A stretch of DNA of 64,000 bases from CADEED01 sp963711635 (GCA_963711635.1 CAVQEZ010000005.1:496001-560000); one strand, 5' to 3'. Counted from the first letter of the stretch, positions 1 through 9,088 are shown. Notes: generated from the letters alone by a model not told the origin. Numbers and translations: made by a program.

Positions 1-914
1 GGATTCCGGCGGGGCCCGCGCGCGATGCCGGCATTGCCGCGGGAGAAGCCGCCGCCATCGCCGTGATGGCATCGCGCGAGAATGACGGCGCGGAAAACGA
101 GGAGTCGTACCTGCCGGGCTCCGCGGATCCGGGTCAATGGCAGCTCACGCCCGATTGCCCGCCAACGGGCGGCTTCTTTCTGCATTGGCGCGACGTGAAG
201 CCTTTCGTCATCCGCAGCGCGGAGCAGTTCCGCCTGCCGCCGCCGCCGGCATTGGGAAGCACCCGCTACGCACGTGCCTATGCCGAGGTGATGGAAAAGG
301 GCGCGCGCGACAGCACGCAGCGGCCACCCGATCGCACGCTGGTGGCACAGTTCTACGAGACCTTCGGCGATGCCGGCCTGTGGAATCCAGTCGCGCGCCA
401 GCTGGCGCGGGCGAGTAGACAGACACTCGCGCAGAACGCGCGCACCTTCGCGCTGCTGAACCTGGCACTGAACGATCTCACCATCGCGCTGGTGGAGACC
501 AAGTACCACTACCACTTCTGGCGGCCTGAGACCGCGATCGTCGCCGGTGGAACGGACGGCAACGGCCGCACGCAGCCGGATGCGTCGTATGCGCCGCTGG
601 TGCCGGCGCCCTGTCATCCCAGCTACCCGTCGGGCCATGCCGCGACCAGCGGTGCCGCGCGCGAGGTACTCGAGCGCACCTTCGGCGCACGCGGACACAG
701 GATCGTCGTGACCCAGCCCGCCATGCCGGGCGTCAAGCTGGCGTATTCGACGCTCGAGGAGATCACCGACGACATCGACGACGCGCGCGTGTACGGCGGG
801 ATTCATTTCCGTTTCGACCAGAAGGGCGGAGCGGAACAGGGCAGGAACGTCGGTGCCTACGTGTTCCGGCAGGCGTTCAAGTTGGCGGGGCGGTGTCATT
901 GCCCGGATAGGTGA
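1..914 (+). CDS. Vanadium-dependent haloperoxidase / PAP2-type phosphatase family protein, 5' partial
   Basis: The reading frame is open from base 3 with no start inside a convincing context, so the N-terminus lies before the window. The protein carries the vanadate/phosphate pocket signature of the haloperoxidase-PAP2 superfamily: a Lys-Arg block (KYHYHFWRP), then PCHPSYPSGHA with the conserved Ser-Gly-His, then an Arg followed by the axial His in ARVYGGIHFRFD. These correspond in order to the Lys, Arg, Ser-Gly-His, Arg and His ligands of vanadium chloroperoxidase. Such enzymes oxidise halides with peroxide, or hydrolyse phosphate esters when the pocket holds phosphate; the sequence does not separate the two. 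The spacing of the first motif favours the haloperoxidase branch. A GNAT gene follows after 29 bases. Confidence 0.8.
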   Translation, partial: IPAGPARDAGIAAGEAAAIAVMASRENDGAENEESYLPGSADPGQWQLTPDCPPTGGFFLHWRDVKPFVIRSAEQFRLPPPPALGSTRYARAYAEVMEKGARDSTQRPPDRTLVAQFYETFGDAGLWNPVARQLARASRQTLAQNARTFALLNLALNDLTIALVETKYHYHFWRPETAIVAGGTDGNGRTQPDASYAPLVPAPCHPSYPSGHAATSGAAREVLERTFGARGHRIVVTQPAMPGVKLAYSTLEEITDDIDDARVYGGIHFRFDQKGGAEQGRNVGAYVFRQAFKLAGRCHCPDR

Positions 915-943
915 CGCAATAGCTGTCATCATGTGCGCGCGTG

Positions 944-1453
944 ATGAAAGCCTCCATTTCCGTCGCATCCATGCGCGATGCTCGCGCCCTGGCGGACCTG
1001 CGCTCGTGCGTCGCGCGCGAGATGACGCGCGAATTCGGAGTGGGTCACTGGTCTCCGTGCCCGTGTAAGGCCGAGGTGGTGCGGCAGCTGCGCGCCTCGA
1101 AAGTCCTCATTGCCCGCCGTGACTCGGAAATCATCGGAACCGTGCGTCTCGCGCCTGCATTGCCGGGGCTCATCGACTCGGAGTCGTTCACGAAGGTGGA
1201 TACGGCGCTCTATGTGCTGGGCCTGGCGGTGTCTCCCGAGGCGCGCCGGCAGGGGGTCGGACGGGATCTCATGGAAGCGGTGAAAGAGTCGGCGCGCTCG
1301 TGGCCCGCGGACGCGCTGTGGCTGGATGCATACGATCACGCCGCCGGTGCAGGCGCGTTCTACCAGGCCTGTGGTTTCCGCGCGGTGGGGCCCAGTTCCA
1401 AGGGGGAAGTACCGCTCATCTTCTACGAGTGGCTCCCCCACCAGCCCAGTTGA
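944..1453 (+). CDS. GNAT family N-acetyltransferase
   Basis: A 169-residue GNAT-fold protein. The acetyl-CoA loop is visible as VSPEARRQGVGRDLMEAV (Q/RxxGxG/A class), preceded by the beta-4 strand LYVLGLAV and followed by the C-terminal strand GAFYQACGFRAVG. These enzymes move an acetyl group from acetyl-CoA to an amine; the acceptor cannot be read from the sequence. ATG at 944 is preferred over the adjacent GTG at 941. The gene is downstream of the haloperoxidase-like gene on the same strand, but nothing ties them functionally. Confidence 0.8.
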   Translation: MKASISVASMRDARALADLRSCVAREMTREFGVGHWSPCPCKAEVVRQLRASKVLIARRDSEIIGTVRLAPALPGLIDSESFTKVDTALYVLGLAVSPEARRQGVGRDLMEAVKESARSWPADALWLDAYDHAAGAGAFYQACGFRAVGPSSKGEVPLIFYEWLPHQPS

Positions 1454-1502
1454 TGCAGTGCGCTGAGGTGTAGCCTCTGGCGAAATTATTTTGGAGATGC
1501 AC

Positions 1503-3167
1503 ATGCGCATGCTGCTTTACACGTGGGTCGTCCTGGCCGCTGCATCGATGACGATGCAGGCCTGGGCCCAGGAAGACCCGCACGCCAACTGCGCCATGGT
1601 CGGGTGGGTACCCGAGGGAATTCTCGAGCGACCGTTGCTGCTGCGCACGGCCACCGGCAACTCGGTCGACGCCATCACGACGTCCTCCAGCGACGCGCGC
1701 GCGTACTATCTACAAGGACTCAACTACCTGCATGGCTATGCGTGGATCGAAGGCGCGCGCTCGTTCAACATGGCCATACGCCTGGATCCCAACCTGGCGA
1801 TGGCGCATTGGGGATTGAGCCGCATCTATTCGGGTCTCGACGATCACGCGGGAGCGGTCAGCGAGGCCACGCGGGCGCGCGAGCTCTCGAAAGCAGCCAG
1901 CGCACGCGAGCAACGGCGGATTGCGCTGCGCATGCAACAACTCGAGTCAATCGCCGACCTCGGCAACCAGGCCTTGTTCGCGGCCTACAAGCAGGCCATC
2001 GACAAGGCGATTGCCGCCGACATCGATGACGTCGAGTTGTGGCTGATTCGCGGCAATGCCGAGGAACCCACGGCCGCGGGTCGTGGCCAGCGCGGCGGCG
2101 CAGCGTCGACGGCCTTCTATCAGGAGGCTTTGCGACTGGCGCCGCAAAACGGCGCGGCGCATCACTATCTCACGCACTCGTACGAGAACCTGAACCAGGT
2201 CTCGCGTGCGCTCGAACACGGAGAAGTGTATGCGCGGGTCGCCGCTGACATCCCGCATGCACACCACATGTGGGGACACGATTTGCGGCGCGTGGGCCGG
2301 CTCGATGAAGCCATCGCGGCGTTCAATCGCACCAACGAGATGGAAAACGCCTACTACGCCGCGGAAAAAATACCGGTGGAGCTCGACTGGCACCACGTGC
2401 ACAACCTCGATCTGCTCGCGACTTCGTACGAGCACAAGGGACAGATGCGCCGCGCCGAGTCGCTGCTGCGCGAAGCGGCGGCGGTCAAGCCGGTAACCGA
2501 ATACCAAAGCTACAACCAGAAGTCGCTCACGGTGTTCCTGCTGGGACGGCAACGTTGGCGCGATGCGTTGACGGCTTCGCAGGCGCTGACCAAGGTGGGC
2601 GGTGCCGCAACCCGGGTAGTTGGCCACTCGTTGGCCGGGCACGCATATCTCGGATTGAAAGATTCAAAGGCCGCGAGCCGCGAGCTGGCTTCGGCGGAGA
2701 AGGAGCTGGGCAACGTGCCCACGCTGGTTGGCGGTATAGCTGTTCCCCGCAACTCGGTCCTTCCCTATGTCGACGCCTTGCGCGCGGAAACCCTGTTGCG
2801 TGGAGGCAAACTGGAAGAGGGACGTGCACTCATGATGGACGTCGAGTCGCGCCTGCGTGCCTTGCCCGGGCCCGACGCCTGGACGCAGGCGTTGTTCCGG
2901 CTCGAAGCGTTTGCCCGCGTGGCGCGCGATGTCGGTGATTGGGAGCTGGCGGACTACACCGCGCGGCAGATGATCGAACACGATGCCGCGTATGGCGGCA
3001 GTCACCTGGCGCTGGCGCTCGTTGCCCGTCAACGCGGCCAGCTCGATCTCGCACAACATGAAGCCGCGATGGCGCGCAAGTACTGGCAGGACGCCGATCC
3101 GGACATGAAGGAGCTGGCGGAGCTGCGCGACCGGTCGCTGCGCGCCAGTCGGACTTCGCACCGGTAA
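1503..3167 (+). CDS. Exported tetratricopeptide-repeat protein
   Basis: A 554-residue protein with an N-terminal signal peptide (MRMLLYTWVVLAAASM, cleavage probably after AWA-Q) followed by degenerate TPR helices, for example AYYLQGLNYLHGYAWIEGAR, AMAHWGLSRIYSGLDD, AHHYLTHSYENLNQVSRAL and HNLDLLATSYEHKGQM. The ATG at 1503 is chosen because GGAG at 1493-1496 lies six bases upstream; ATGs at 1497 and 1509 are possible. TPR arrays bind other proteins, so a periplasmic scaffold is the likely role, but no partner is evident. Similar large exported TPR proteins are common in environmental proteobacteria and mostly uncharacterised. Confidence 0.75.
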   Translation: MRMLLYTWVVLAAASMTMQAWAQEDPHANCAMVGWVPEGILERPLLLRTATGNSVDAITTSSSDARAYYLQGLNYLHGYAWIEGARSFNMAIRLDPNLAMAHWGLSRIYSGLDDHAGAVSEATRARELSKAASAREQRRIALRMQQLESIADLGNQALFAAYKQAIDKAIAADIDDVELWLIRGNAEEPTAAGRGQRGGAASTAFYQEALRLAPQNGAAHHYLTHSYENLNQVSRALEHGEVYARVAADIPHAHHMWGHDLRRVGRLDEAIAAFNRTNEMENAYYAAEKIPVELDWHHVHNLDLLATSYEHKGQMRRAESLLREAAAVKPVTEYQSYNQKSLTVFLLGRQRWRDALTASQALTKVGGAATRVVGHSLAGHAYLGLKDSKAASRELASAEKELGNVPTLVGGIAVPRNSVLPYVDALRAETLLRGGKLEEGRALMMDVESRLRALPGPDAWTQALFRLEAFARVARDVGDWELADYTARQMIEHDAAYGGSHLALALVARQRGQLDLAQHEAAMARKYWQDADPDMKELAELRDRSLRASRTSHR

Positions 3168-3170
3168 AGA

Positions 3171-3188
3171 ACGTTCCAGCGGGAACGT
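3171..3188. terminator. Hairpin between convergent genes
   Basis: A 7-bp perfect inverted repeat (ACGTTCC / GGAACGT) with a four-base loop sits in the 28-base gap between the convergent TPR and acyl-CoA-dehydrogenase-like genes. There is no strong T-tract on either side, so termination is inferred from position. Confidence 0.35.
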
Positions 3189-3195
3189 CGGAAAC

Positions 3196-4200
3196 CTAGC
3201 GGGTGGCCAGTGCCGAGTGCCTGGCTGCAAGTCCGGTCAGGACGTTGTCGTCGGAGGGTGGCTGTCGGCGAATGTAACCCAACTCGCTGGCGGCCCCGTC
3301 GTCGAGTCCGCGCAGCGCGGTGGCGGTCGATTGAGCCAGCCATGAGACGCGCAGTTTCATCGCGGCCGTGACCCGCGCCAGCGATTCGATGGCACCCGGC
3401 GAAGCGGCCGTGTCCAACAGGCGCAGTGAATACTCCCGAAGGCAGGCCAGTTCCTGGCGGCTCGCGAGTTCCTCGGTCGAACGAGTCACGTCCCACTGGC
3501 CATGCAGATAGTCGATGCGGGCGAGGAAGCCTTCCGTCAGCAGGAGATGGAACCAGCAACGCTGATACTGCGCCATGCAGTTGTAGACGGAATCAGTCGG
3601 CACGATGAGATATCGGCTTCGCGCCACGCGATGATTTTGAAAGCTCACCGGGCAGGTGTCCGAGAGTCGCATGCTGCCGCTGAACTGAGGTGCGCCTATG
3701 CGCACCGACTCGCGCCGCAGATCGGCGGCGCAGAACACCGTGCTGTCCCCATGAGGCGCGCTGAACAGCACGACATCCGCCACATTCGCGAGTGACATGT
3801 AGGGGTACGTGCCGTCGATACGCAGCCCATCGCGCGTGAGCGTGAGCGTCACCGGATCGTGCGCACCGGCGGCGCGCTCACTGCCCGTGTTGGCGATAAT
3901 CAGCGAATCACTGTCAATGGTGTGCAACAACGCGCGCCGCTGGAAGTTCGCCGCGCTCACCCAGGGCAGGGGCACGCAGCGCAACGCGCATAACGCATAG
4001 AGATGCATCACCACCGCGACGCCGAGCGGCAAGCATTCCACCGCCACCGCGCGTGCGGTACGCGCCGCCGCCTCGAAGGTCGCCGCGGGCGTGGCTTCCG
4101 CCGGATGCATCTGCAAGGTCGAGCGCAGCCGCGCGAAACGGCTCAGAAAGTCCGCGCCCAGGTTGTCAGTCGAGGGTGACAATGACCTTGCCTCGCGCAT
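3196..4200 (-). CDS. Acyl-CoA dehydrogenase-like protein
   Basis: A 334-residue protein whose central part resembles the middle domain of acyl-CoA dehydrogenases and related flavin monooxygenases: a TLTRDGLRIDGTYPYMS strand pair, then SLANVADVVLFSAPHG, then a Val-Arg-rich segment leading to a helical C-terminal half with an LDTAASPGAIESLARVTAAM helix. I cannot identify a catalytic Glu base with confidence and the protein is about 50 residues shorter than typical family members, so it may be a non-catalytic relative. Its start overlaps the 3' end of the upstream oxidoreductase gene by 35 bases, so the two are probably translationally coupled. Confidence 0.5.
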   Translation of the reverse strand: MREARSLSPSTDNLGADFLSRFARLRSTLQMHPAEATPAATFEAAARTARAVAVECLPLGVAVVMHLYALCALRCVPLPWVSAANFQRRALLHTIDSDSLIIANTGSERAAGAHDPVTLTLTRDGLRIDGTYPYMSLANVADVVLFSAPHGDSTVFCAADLRRESVRIGAPQFSGSMRLSDTCPVSFQNHRVARSRYLIVPTDSVYNCMAQYQRCWFHLLLTEGFLARIDYLHGQWDVTRSTEELASRQELACLREYSLRLLDTAASPGAIESLARVTAAMKLRVSWLAQSTATALRGLDDGAASELGYIRRQPPSDDNVLTGLAARHSALATR

Positions 4201-5281
4201 GGCCCTCTCCCAGGTAAACGAGTGCGGCGCCGGTTTCTTCGAGCGAATAGCGCCGGTCGATCACCGACTTCACCTTGCCTTCGCGCGCCAGCGTCGCCAG
4301 CAATTCCAGGTCCGCCTGGTTCACGTTCGCGATGAAAAATGTCATGCGCGGTTCAATGAACGGCGCTGCGAGTTTGCTCCACGCAACTCGCTTGATAGGC
4401 CCCAGAATCGGACCCTTCTTCGAGCCGCCGACCACGACGATGATGCCGTCCGGCTTCATGACGTCCGCCATGTCGGAGAAGCTCTGCGATCCCACGTTGT
4501 CCAGGATGAGATCGTAACGCTCGGTGCCTTCGGTGAAGTTCTCCCGCGTGTAGTCGATGACATGATCCGCGCCGAGCGAACGCACCAGCTCCACGTTGCG
4601 CGTGCTGCAGACGCCGGTGACTTCCGCACCGAAGGATTTCGCGATCTGCACGGCGTAGGTTCCGACACCGCCGGAAGCTCCATTGATGAGCACTTTCTGC
4701 CCCGCCTTGATGCCGCCGCTGTCGCGCAAGCCCTGCAGCGCCGTGAGCGCGGCGATCGGAATGCCAGCGGCCTCCTCGAACGACATGTTCTGCGGCTTGG
4801 CGACAATGGCTGCCTTTTCTCCCGCGACCACGTATTCGGCCAGCGCACCGTGCACGCCGCCGTACACCTCGTCGCCGGGCTTGAACCGGGTGACCTTCGT
4901 GCCGACTGCTTCGACGGTGCCGGCCATGTCGTATCCCAGGCGCCAGTCACTGGGCACACCGATGCCGCCGCCAAACGCACGAACGATGCGTGGCTGACCC
5001 ATGGTTCCGTACCACTCGACCGGATTGATGCTCGAGGCGTGCACCTTGATCAGCACCTGCTCGTCGCCGGGCTTGGGTTTGGCGATTCTTTCCACCCGAA
5101 CCCCGTGCGGCACGCCGTAACAACGCTGCGTGATGGAGCGCATCGGCACCGCGGCCGCATCGAGGGCAGGTACCGGAGGGCAGGGCGAGTCATGACTCAC
5201 CGTAATGGCAAGCGCCGCATAGCCGAGGACGAAGACCGCGGCAACACCGGTCAGGATTTTGTAGCGTAGTTTCATGTTCAT
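4166..5281 (-). CDS. Membrane-anchored MDR-family NAD(P)-dependent oxidoreductase, copy 1
   Basis: A 371-residue medium-chain dehydrogenase/reductase of the quinone-reductase/zinc-independent branch. The GroES-like half contains VLIKVHASSINPVEWYG and GYDMAGTVEAVG; the Rossmann half has the NADPH loop NGASGGVGTYAVQ near residue 200 and a typical LGADHVIDY strand. A transmembrane helix spans about residues 8-28, preceded by basic residues and followed by SHDSPCP. That predicts N-in topology and would place the NADPH domain outside the cytoplasm, which is unusual and deserves testing. It overlaps the upstream paralogue by four bases (ATGA), so they form one operon. The substrate is unknown. Confidence 0.8.
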   Translation of the reverse strand: MNMKLRYKILTGVAAVFVLGYAALAITVSHDSPCPPVPALDAAAVPMRSITQRCYGVPHGVRVERIAKPKPGDEQVLIKVHASSINPVEWYGTMGQPRIVRAFGGGIGVPSDWRLGYDMAGTVEAVGTKVTRFKPGDEVYGGVHGALAEYVVAGEKAAIVAKPQNMSFEEAAGIPIAALTALQGLRDSGGIKAGQKVLINGASGGVGTYAVQIAKSFGAEVTGVCSTRNVELVRSLGADHVIDYTRENFTEGTERYDLILDNVGSQSFSDMADVMKPDGIIVVVGGSKKGPILGPIKRVAWSKLAAPFIEPRMTFFIANVNQADLELLATLAREGKVKSVIDRRYSLEETGAALVYLGEGHARGKVIVTLD

Positions 5282-6387
5282 TCGAGGGTGACAATCACCT
5301 TGCCTCGTGCGCGATGGCTGCCGATGTATTCCAGCGCCGCGCCCGCCTGGTCGAGTGGATAGCGCCGGTCGATCACGGACTTGAGTTTGCCTTCGCGCAT
5401 CAGGTCGGCGAAGAGTTGCAGGTCGGGGGCGTCTACGTCGGCGATGAAGAACACCAGCCGCTGGTCGATGAAGTTCGCGACTATCTCTTGTTTGAGTATT
5501 CTCGTCAGCGGCCCAAGAAAGGAATTGTCCTTGGGGCCGCCGACCGTGACGATGGTGCCTTTCGGGGTCATCACTTTGCGCAAGTCGAGGAAGTCGTGGT
5601 TACCGACGTTGTCGACGATGAGATCGTAGCGCTCCGTGCCTTCGGTGAAATTGGCCTGGGTGTAATCGATGACGTGATCGGCGCCGAGCGACCGCACGAG
5701 TTCAACATTGCGGGTGCTGCAAACCGCGGTCACCTCGGCGCCGAAAGCCTTGGCCAGCTGCACCGCGTAGGTGCCGACGCCGCCGGAAGCGCCATTGATG
5801 AGTACTTTTTGCCCCGCCGCGATGTGGCCGTGGTCACGCAGGGCCAGCAGCGCAGTACCGCCGGCAATGAGCAGGGCCGCCGCTTCTTCGGACGACACCT
5901 CCGGCGGCTTCGCGACAACGTCGCCGTCTTCGTTCGCGAGGGCGTACTCGGCCAGCGCCCCACCGGCGCCGCCAAACACTTCATCACCCACTTTGAAACG
6001 CGTGACGCTCTCACCCACTGCTTCCACCGTGCCAGCCATGTCGTAGCCCACGCGTATTCCTTGCGGCGCTCCGATGCCCGTGCTCAACCGCATGACATAG
6101 GGCTTGCCTGTGACCGTGTGCCACTCGGCAGGGTTGACGCTCGCGGCGCGCACCTTGATCAGAATCTGGTCGGCGGCCGGTTTGGGTTTTGCGATGCGCT
6201 CCAGTGCGAGCACCTTCCCAGGCGAGCCATAACAGCGACGCGTGATGGCGCGCATGGACTCGGTGCCGGCGGCCAGCGCCGGCGCCTGGGGGCAGGGGGA
6301 TTCATGCGCGAGCGTGATCATCAACGCGGAGATGCCCACGACGATCACCGCTCCCAGTACCGAGAAGACCTTGTTTCTTGTTTTCAT
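5278..6387 (-). CDS. Membrane-anchored MDR-family NAD(P)-dependent oxidoreductase, copy 2
   Basis: A 369-residue paralogue of the next gene, with the same layout: an N-terminal transmembrane helix (about residues 8-28), the shared HESPCP motif after it, a GroES-like half (ILIKVRAASVNPAEWHT, GYDMAGTVEAVG) and a Rossmann half with NGASGGVGTYAVQ. Long stretches including the CSTRNVELVRSLGADHV block are identical between copies. ATG at 6387 is chosen because it directly precedes the anchor helix; a longer frame extends upstream but is low-complexity Arg/Gly/Pro. The tandem arrangement with a four-base overlap indicates gene duplication followed by modest divergence. It is divergent from the LytS-type kinase gene, with a 161-base gap holding both promoters. 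Confidence 0.8.
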   Translation of the reverse strand: MKTRNKVFSVLGAVIVVGISALMITLAHESPCPQAPALAAGTESMRAITRRCYGSPGKVLALERIAKPKPAADQILIKVRAASVNPAEWHTVTGKPYVMRLSTGIGAPQGIRVGYDMAGTVEAVGESVTRFKVGDEVFGGAGGALAEYALANEDGDVVAKPPEVSSEEAAALLIAGGTALLALRDHGHIAAGQKVLINGASGGVGTYAVQLAKAFGAEVTAVCSTRNVELVRSLGADHVIDYTQANFTEGTERYDLIVDNVGNHDFLDLRKVMTPKGTIVTVGGPKDNSFLGPLTRILKQEIVANFIDQRLVFFIADVDAPDLQLFADLMREGKLKSVIDRRYPLDQAGAALEYIGSHRARGKVIVTLE

Positions 6388-6548
6388 GGCGACACTATGC
6401 GCGCGCCAGCGGATTTGCAGGGGCGCAAGCGACGGCGCGCGGCCCGGGGCCGGCGAACCACGCCCGGCGACGACGAGCGACGGCTGGACGGCGCCTGTCC
6501 GGGGGCCTGGGCACGGGCCCGGCCGGCACGTTGTTCTATAGTCCAGCC

Positions 6549-7577
6549 ATGGAATCCACGGCTCCCTCCGCACCCACCGGCTTCAAGCGCATTTTCGCGT
6601 GGCCGCGGCTGCGGTTCACGCTGGCCGTATCGGGCGCCTTCGGATTGCTGTTAGGTATCAACAACAACGTACCCCTGCCCGTGGACCTGTTGCGCGCCAT
6701 GTTCGTCGGGACGGCGATATTGCTGATGTTCGGCTGGCTGGAGCGCTGGCCACGGAGCTTGCCAAAATGGCTGCCGCGCACCGTGCTGCGCCTCTTCGGC
6801 ATCGTGTTTGTAATACCCATCTCCGCCGGCCTCATGGGGGGTCCCAACGATTTCAACAAGCTCGCATTCACGGCGTTCTTGTTTGCACCCTGGATCGCGA
6901 TCGGCGCCATCCTGCGGCAACGTGACGAGACCTCGCGCCAGCAGGCGCTGCAGTTCGAGCTCGAGCGCAGCGAATTCGAGCGACGCGAGTCGGATGCGCG
7001 CTTGCGACTGCTGCAGGCCCAGGTCGAGCCGCACTTCCTGTTCAACACCCTGGCCAATGTGCAGGCGCTGGTGGATTCCGGCTCCCCGCAGGCCTCGAAA
7101 GTCCTGAACAATCTCATCGCCTATCTACGAGCGGCCGTGCCACGCATGCAGTCGCAGACGGCCGCGCTCGCCGAAGAGGTAGAGATGGTGCGCGCCTACC
7201 TGGAGCTCATGCAGATGCGCATGCCGGATCGATTGCAATATGCGATCCATGTCGACCCGGCGGCGGCACGCCAGTACTGTCCGCCCATGACCTTGCTGAC
7301 CTTGATCGAGAATGCCGTGCGACATGGCATCGACCCCAGCGAGACCGGCGGACGCATCAATGCCGACATCTGGCAGCGCGATGGGCGCTGCGTGATCCGC
7401 GTGACCGATACCGGCGTGGGGCTCAAGTCCGAGACACGAGGGTTGGGCACGGGACTGTCCACACTGCGTGAGCGGCTGCGACTGGCGTTCGGGGGAGATG
7501 CGCAGCTGACGCTGACCGAGATCCAACCCCACGGCGTGTGTGCGGAAGTCAGCGTGCCCGTACGCGAGGTTGCATGA
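6549..7577 (+). CDS. LytS/YehU-type sensor histidine kinase
   Basis: A 342-residue kinase of the His_kinase (PF06580) class. Four membrane segments occupy roughly residues 15-125 (for example LRAMFVGTAILLMFGWL and KLAFTAFLFAPWIAIGAIL), followed by a short coiled coil, the phospho-acceptor box QVEPHFLFNTLANVQALV, and an HATPase domain with LIENAVRHGID (N box) and TDTGVGLKS / GTGLSTLRERL (G boxes). ATG at 6549 is the first start giving a sensible N-terminus. Its stop overlaps the start of the LytTR regulator gene by four bases, so the pair is one transcriptional and translational unit. The ligand of the membrane domain is unknown. Confidence 0.9.
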   Translation: MESTAPSAPTGFKRIFAWPRLRFTLAVSGAFGLLLGINNNVPLPVDLLRAMFVGTAILLMFGWLERWPRSLPKWLPRTVLRLFGIVFVIPISAGLMGGPNDFNKLAFTAFLFAPWIAIGAILRQRDETSRQQALQFELERSEFERRESDARLRLLQAQVEPHFLFNTLANVQALVDSGSPQASKVLNNLIAYLRAAVPRMQSQTAALAEEVEMVRAYLELMQMRMPDRLQYAIHVDPAAARQYCPPMTLLTLIENAVRHGIDPSETGGRINADIWQRDGRCVIRVTDTGVGLKSETRGLGTGLSTLRERLRLAFGGDAQLTLTEIQPHGVCAEVSVPVREVA

Positions 7578-8356
7578 GCGCCCGCGTCACCGCACTCGTG
7601 GCCGACGACGAGCCGCTGCTGCGCGAGGCGCTGGTGCGCATGCTGGCCAGTGCATGGCCCGCGCTCGAGGTCGTCGCGCAGGCGCGCAACGGGCGCGAGG
7701 CCATCGAGATGTTCGATGCGCATCAGCCCAATGTGTGCTTCCTCGACGTGCAGATGCCCGGCAAGACCGGTGTGGAGGCCGCGCAGCACATCGGGCGTCG
7801 CGCGCACCTGGTGTTCGTGACCGCGTTCGATCAATACGCCGTGCAGGCGTTCGCGCAGGGCGCGCTCGACTATCTGGTGAAGCCCGTTGAGCCGGCTCGG
7901 CTGGCCGAGACCGTGCTGAGATTGCAGGAGCGCTTGAGCGCCTCACAGCCTGCGCTGAATACCGAGGCGTTGCTGCAGAAGCTGGCTTTGGTCTTTAGTC
8001 CACCCTCGACCCCGCAGACGCTGCGTTGGGTGCGAGCTTCAGTCGGATCCACCGTGCGGCTGATCGACGTGCAGGACATCGACTTTCTGAGATCGGAAGA
8101 GAAGTACACGGTGGTCGCCTGGCGCGACGGGTCAGGTACGCTGCAGGAATCGGTGATTCGCAGTGCGCTGAAGGAATTGATTCCGCAGCTCGATGCGTCG
8201 CAGTTTGCGCAGGTGCATCGATCGGTGGTCGTGAATTTGAAAGCGATCAGCCATGTCACGCGCGGGGAGAATGAGACTGCGGATATCCATCTGAAGGGGA
8301 GGCAGGAGACGTTGCCGGTGAGCCGGACGTATCTGCATTTGTTCAGGCAGATGTGA
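7574..8356 (+). CDS. LytTR-family response regulator
   Basis: A 260-residue two-domain regulator. The receiver domain starts VTALVADDEPLLREAL (acidic pair), has the phospho-Asp in NVCFLDVQMPGKTG and the conserved Lys in DYLVKPVEP. The C-terminal third is a LytTR DNA-binding domain: the VRLIDVQDIDFLRSEEKYTV core, an ALKELIPQLD helix, and the FAQVHRSVVVNLKAI signature. LytTR regulators bind paired ~9-bp direct repeats upstream of target genes. The four-base ATGA overlap with the kinase gene identifies its cognate partner. The adjacent membrane protein gene at 8395 could be a target but shares no proven link. Confidence 0.92.
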   Translation: MSARVTALVADDEPLLREALVRMLASAWPALEVVAQARNGREAIEMFDAHQPNVCFLDVQMPGKTGVEAAQHIGRRAHLVFVTAFDQYAVQAFAQGALDYLVKPVEPARLAETVLRLQERLSASQPALNTEALLQKLALVFSPPSTPQTLRWVRASVGSTVRLIDVQDIDFLRSEEKYTVVAWRDGSGTLQESVIRSALKELIPQLDASQFAQVHRSVVVNLKAISHVTRGENETADIHLKGRQETLPVSRTYLHLFRQM

Positions 8357-8394
8357 GCGGCGCGTTCGTCCCATCAATCAGCTGGGAGAAGTCT

Positions 8395-9066
8395 ATGAGC
8401 GGTTTCCTAACTACGGTACTTTCATCGGCGGTAATGAGCTCCTTTCTGGTCGCCTCACTTGTTTGGCTCCTCCAGAATTGGATCTCCGAGAGGCTGAAGG
8501 GGTCGATCCAGTTCGACTTCGATCAAAGGCTCGAGCAGACAAGGAATGCGATCAAGTTTGAATACGATCAGAAACTCGAGCGCATGACTTCCGAGCTCGC
8601 GAGTCTGAGCGAGGACCGCACGCGCAAGCTGGAGCGCCTTCTGCGCCACTACGAACGTCAGGTCGAGGAATTCTATGGGCCACTTTGGAACATGGTTCAT
8701 CAGCTCTATGTGTGCAATGAAACCAAGGACAAAGTGACCAAGCGGCTCAATGCGGATGAAATCAGTAAGGTCGAGGAGTACTACCAGAAGAACTACTTTC
8801 GGCCTCTGCACGATGAGATCCGTCAGATCATGAAGACGAAGCTGTATCTCGTCGACGGGGCGGCGATGCCCGAAAGTTTTTATGCGTACTTACGGCATGC
8901 GACGCAGGAACGTGATCAGCGCGATTTGGCTTCCTTGCACAATGTCCAGACAGGATTTTTGCGCGGACTACCGTGGCCGAGTGACTTTCACGACGAAATC
9001 AGAGCCGGGTTTGATTTGGCAATGAAGAACTATCAGCAATGTTTGGACGGATTGAAGGTGAGTTGA
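8395..9066 (+). CDS. Membrane-anchored coiled-coil protein of unknown function
   Basis: I do not recognise a family. The 223-residue product has one N-terminal transmembrane helix (about residues 8-28, SAVMSSFLVASLVWLLQ), then a charged coiled coil to about residue 90 with two near-repeats (FDFDQRLEQTRNAIK and FEYDQKLERMTSEL), then a helical domain starting LRHYERQVEEFYGPLWNM. ATG at 8395 is chosen over upstream in-frame starts because GGGAGAA lies just upstream. Base composition is visibly less GC-rich than the flanking genes, hinting at transfer. It lies 38 bases downstream of the LytTR gene. Confidence 0.6.
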   Translation: MSGFLTTVLSSAVMSSFLVASLVWLLQNWISERLKGSIQFDFDQRLEQTRNAIKFEYDQKLERMTSELASLSEDRTRKLERLLRHYERQVEEFYGPLWNMVHQLYVCNETKDKVTKRLNADEISKVEEYYQKNYFRPLHDEIRQIMKTKLYLVDGAAMPESFYAYLRHATQERDQRDLASLHNVQTGFLRGLPWPSDFHDEIRAGFDLAMKNYQQCLDGLKVS

Positions 9067-9088
9067 AACATGGGCGAGAGCCCGCTTG

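Noticed and set aside
4091..6654. Long plus-strand open frames opposite the two MDR genes
   Set aside because: The minus-strand products have clear domains; these frames are Arg-rich shadows with no motif.
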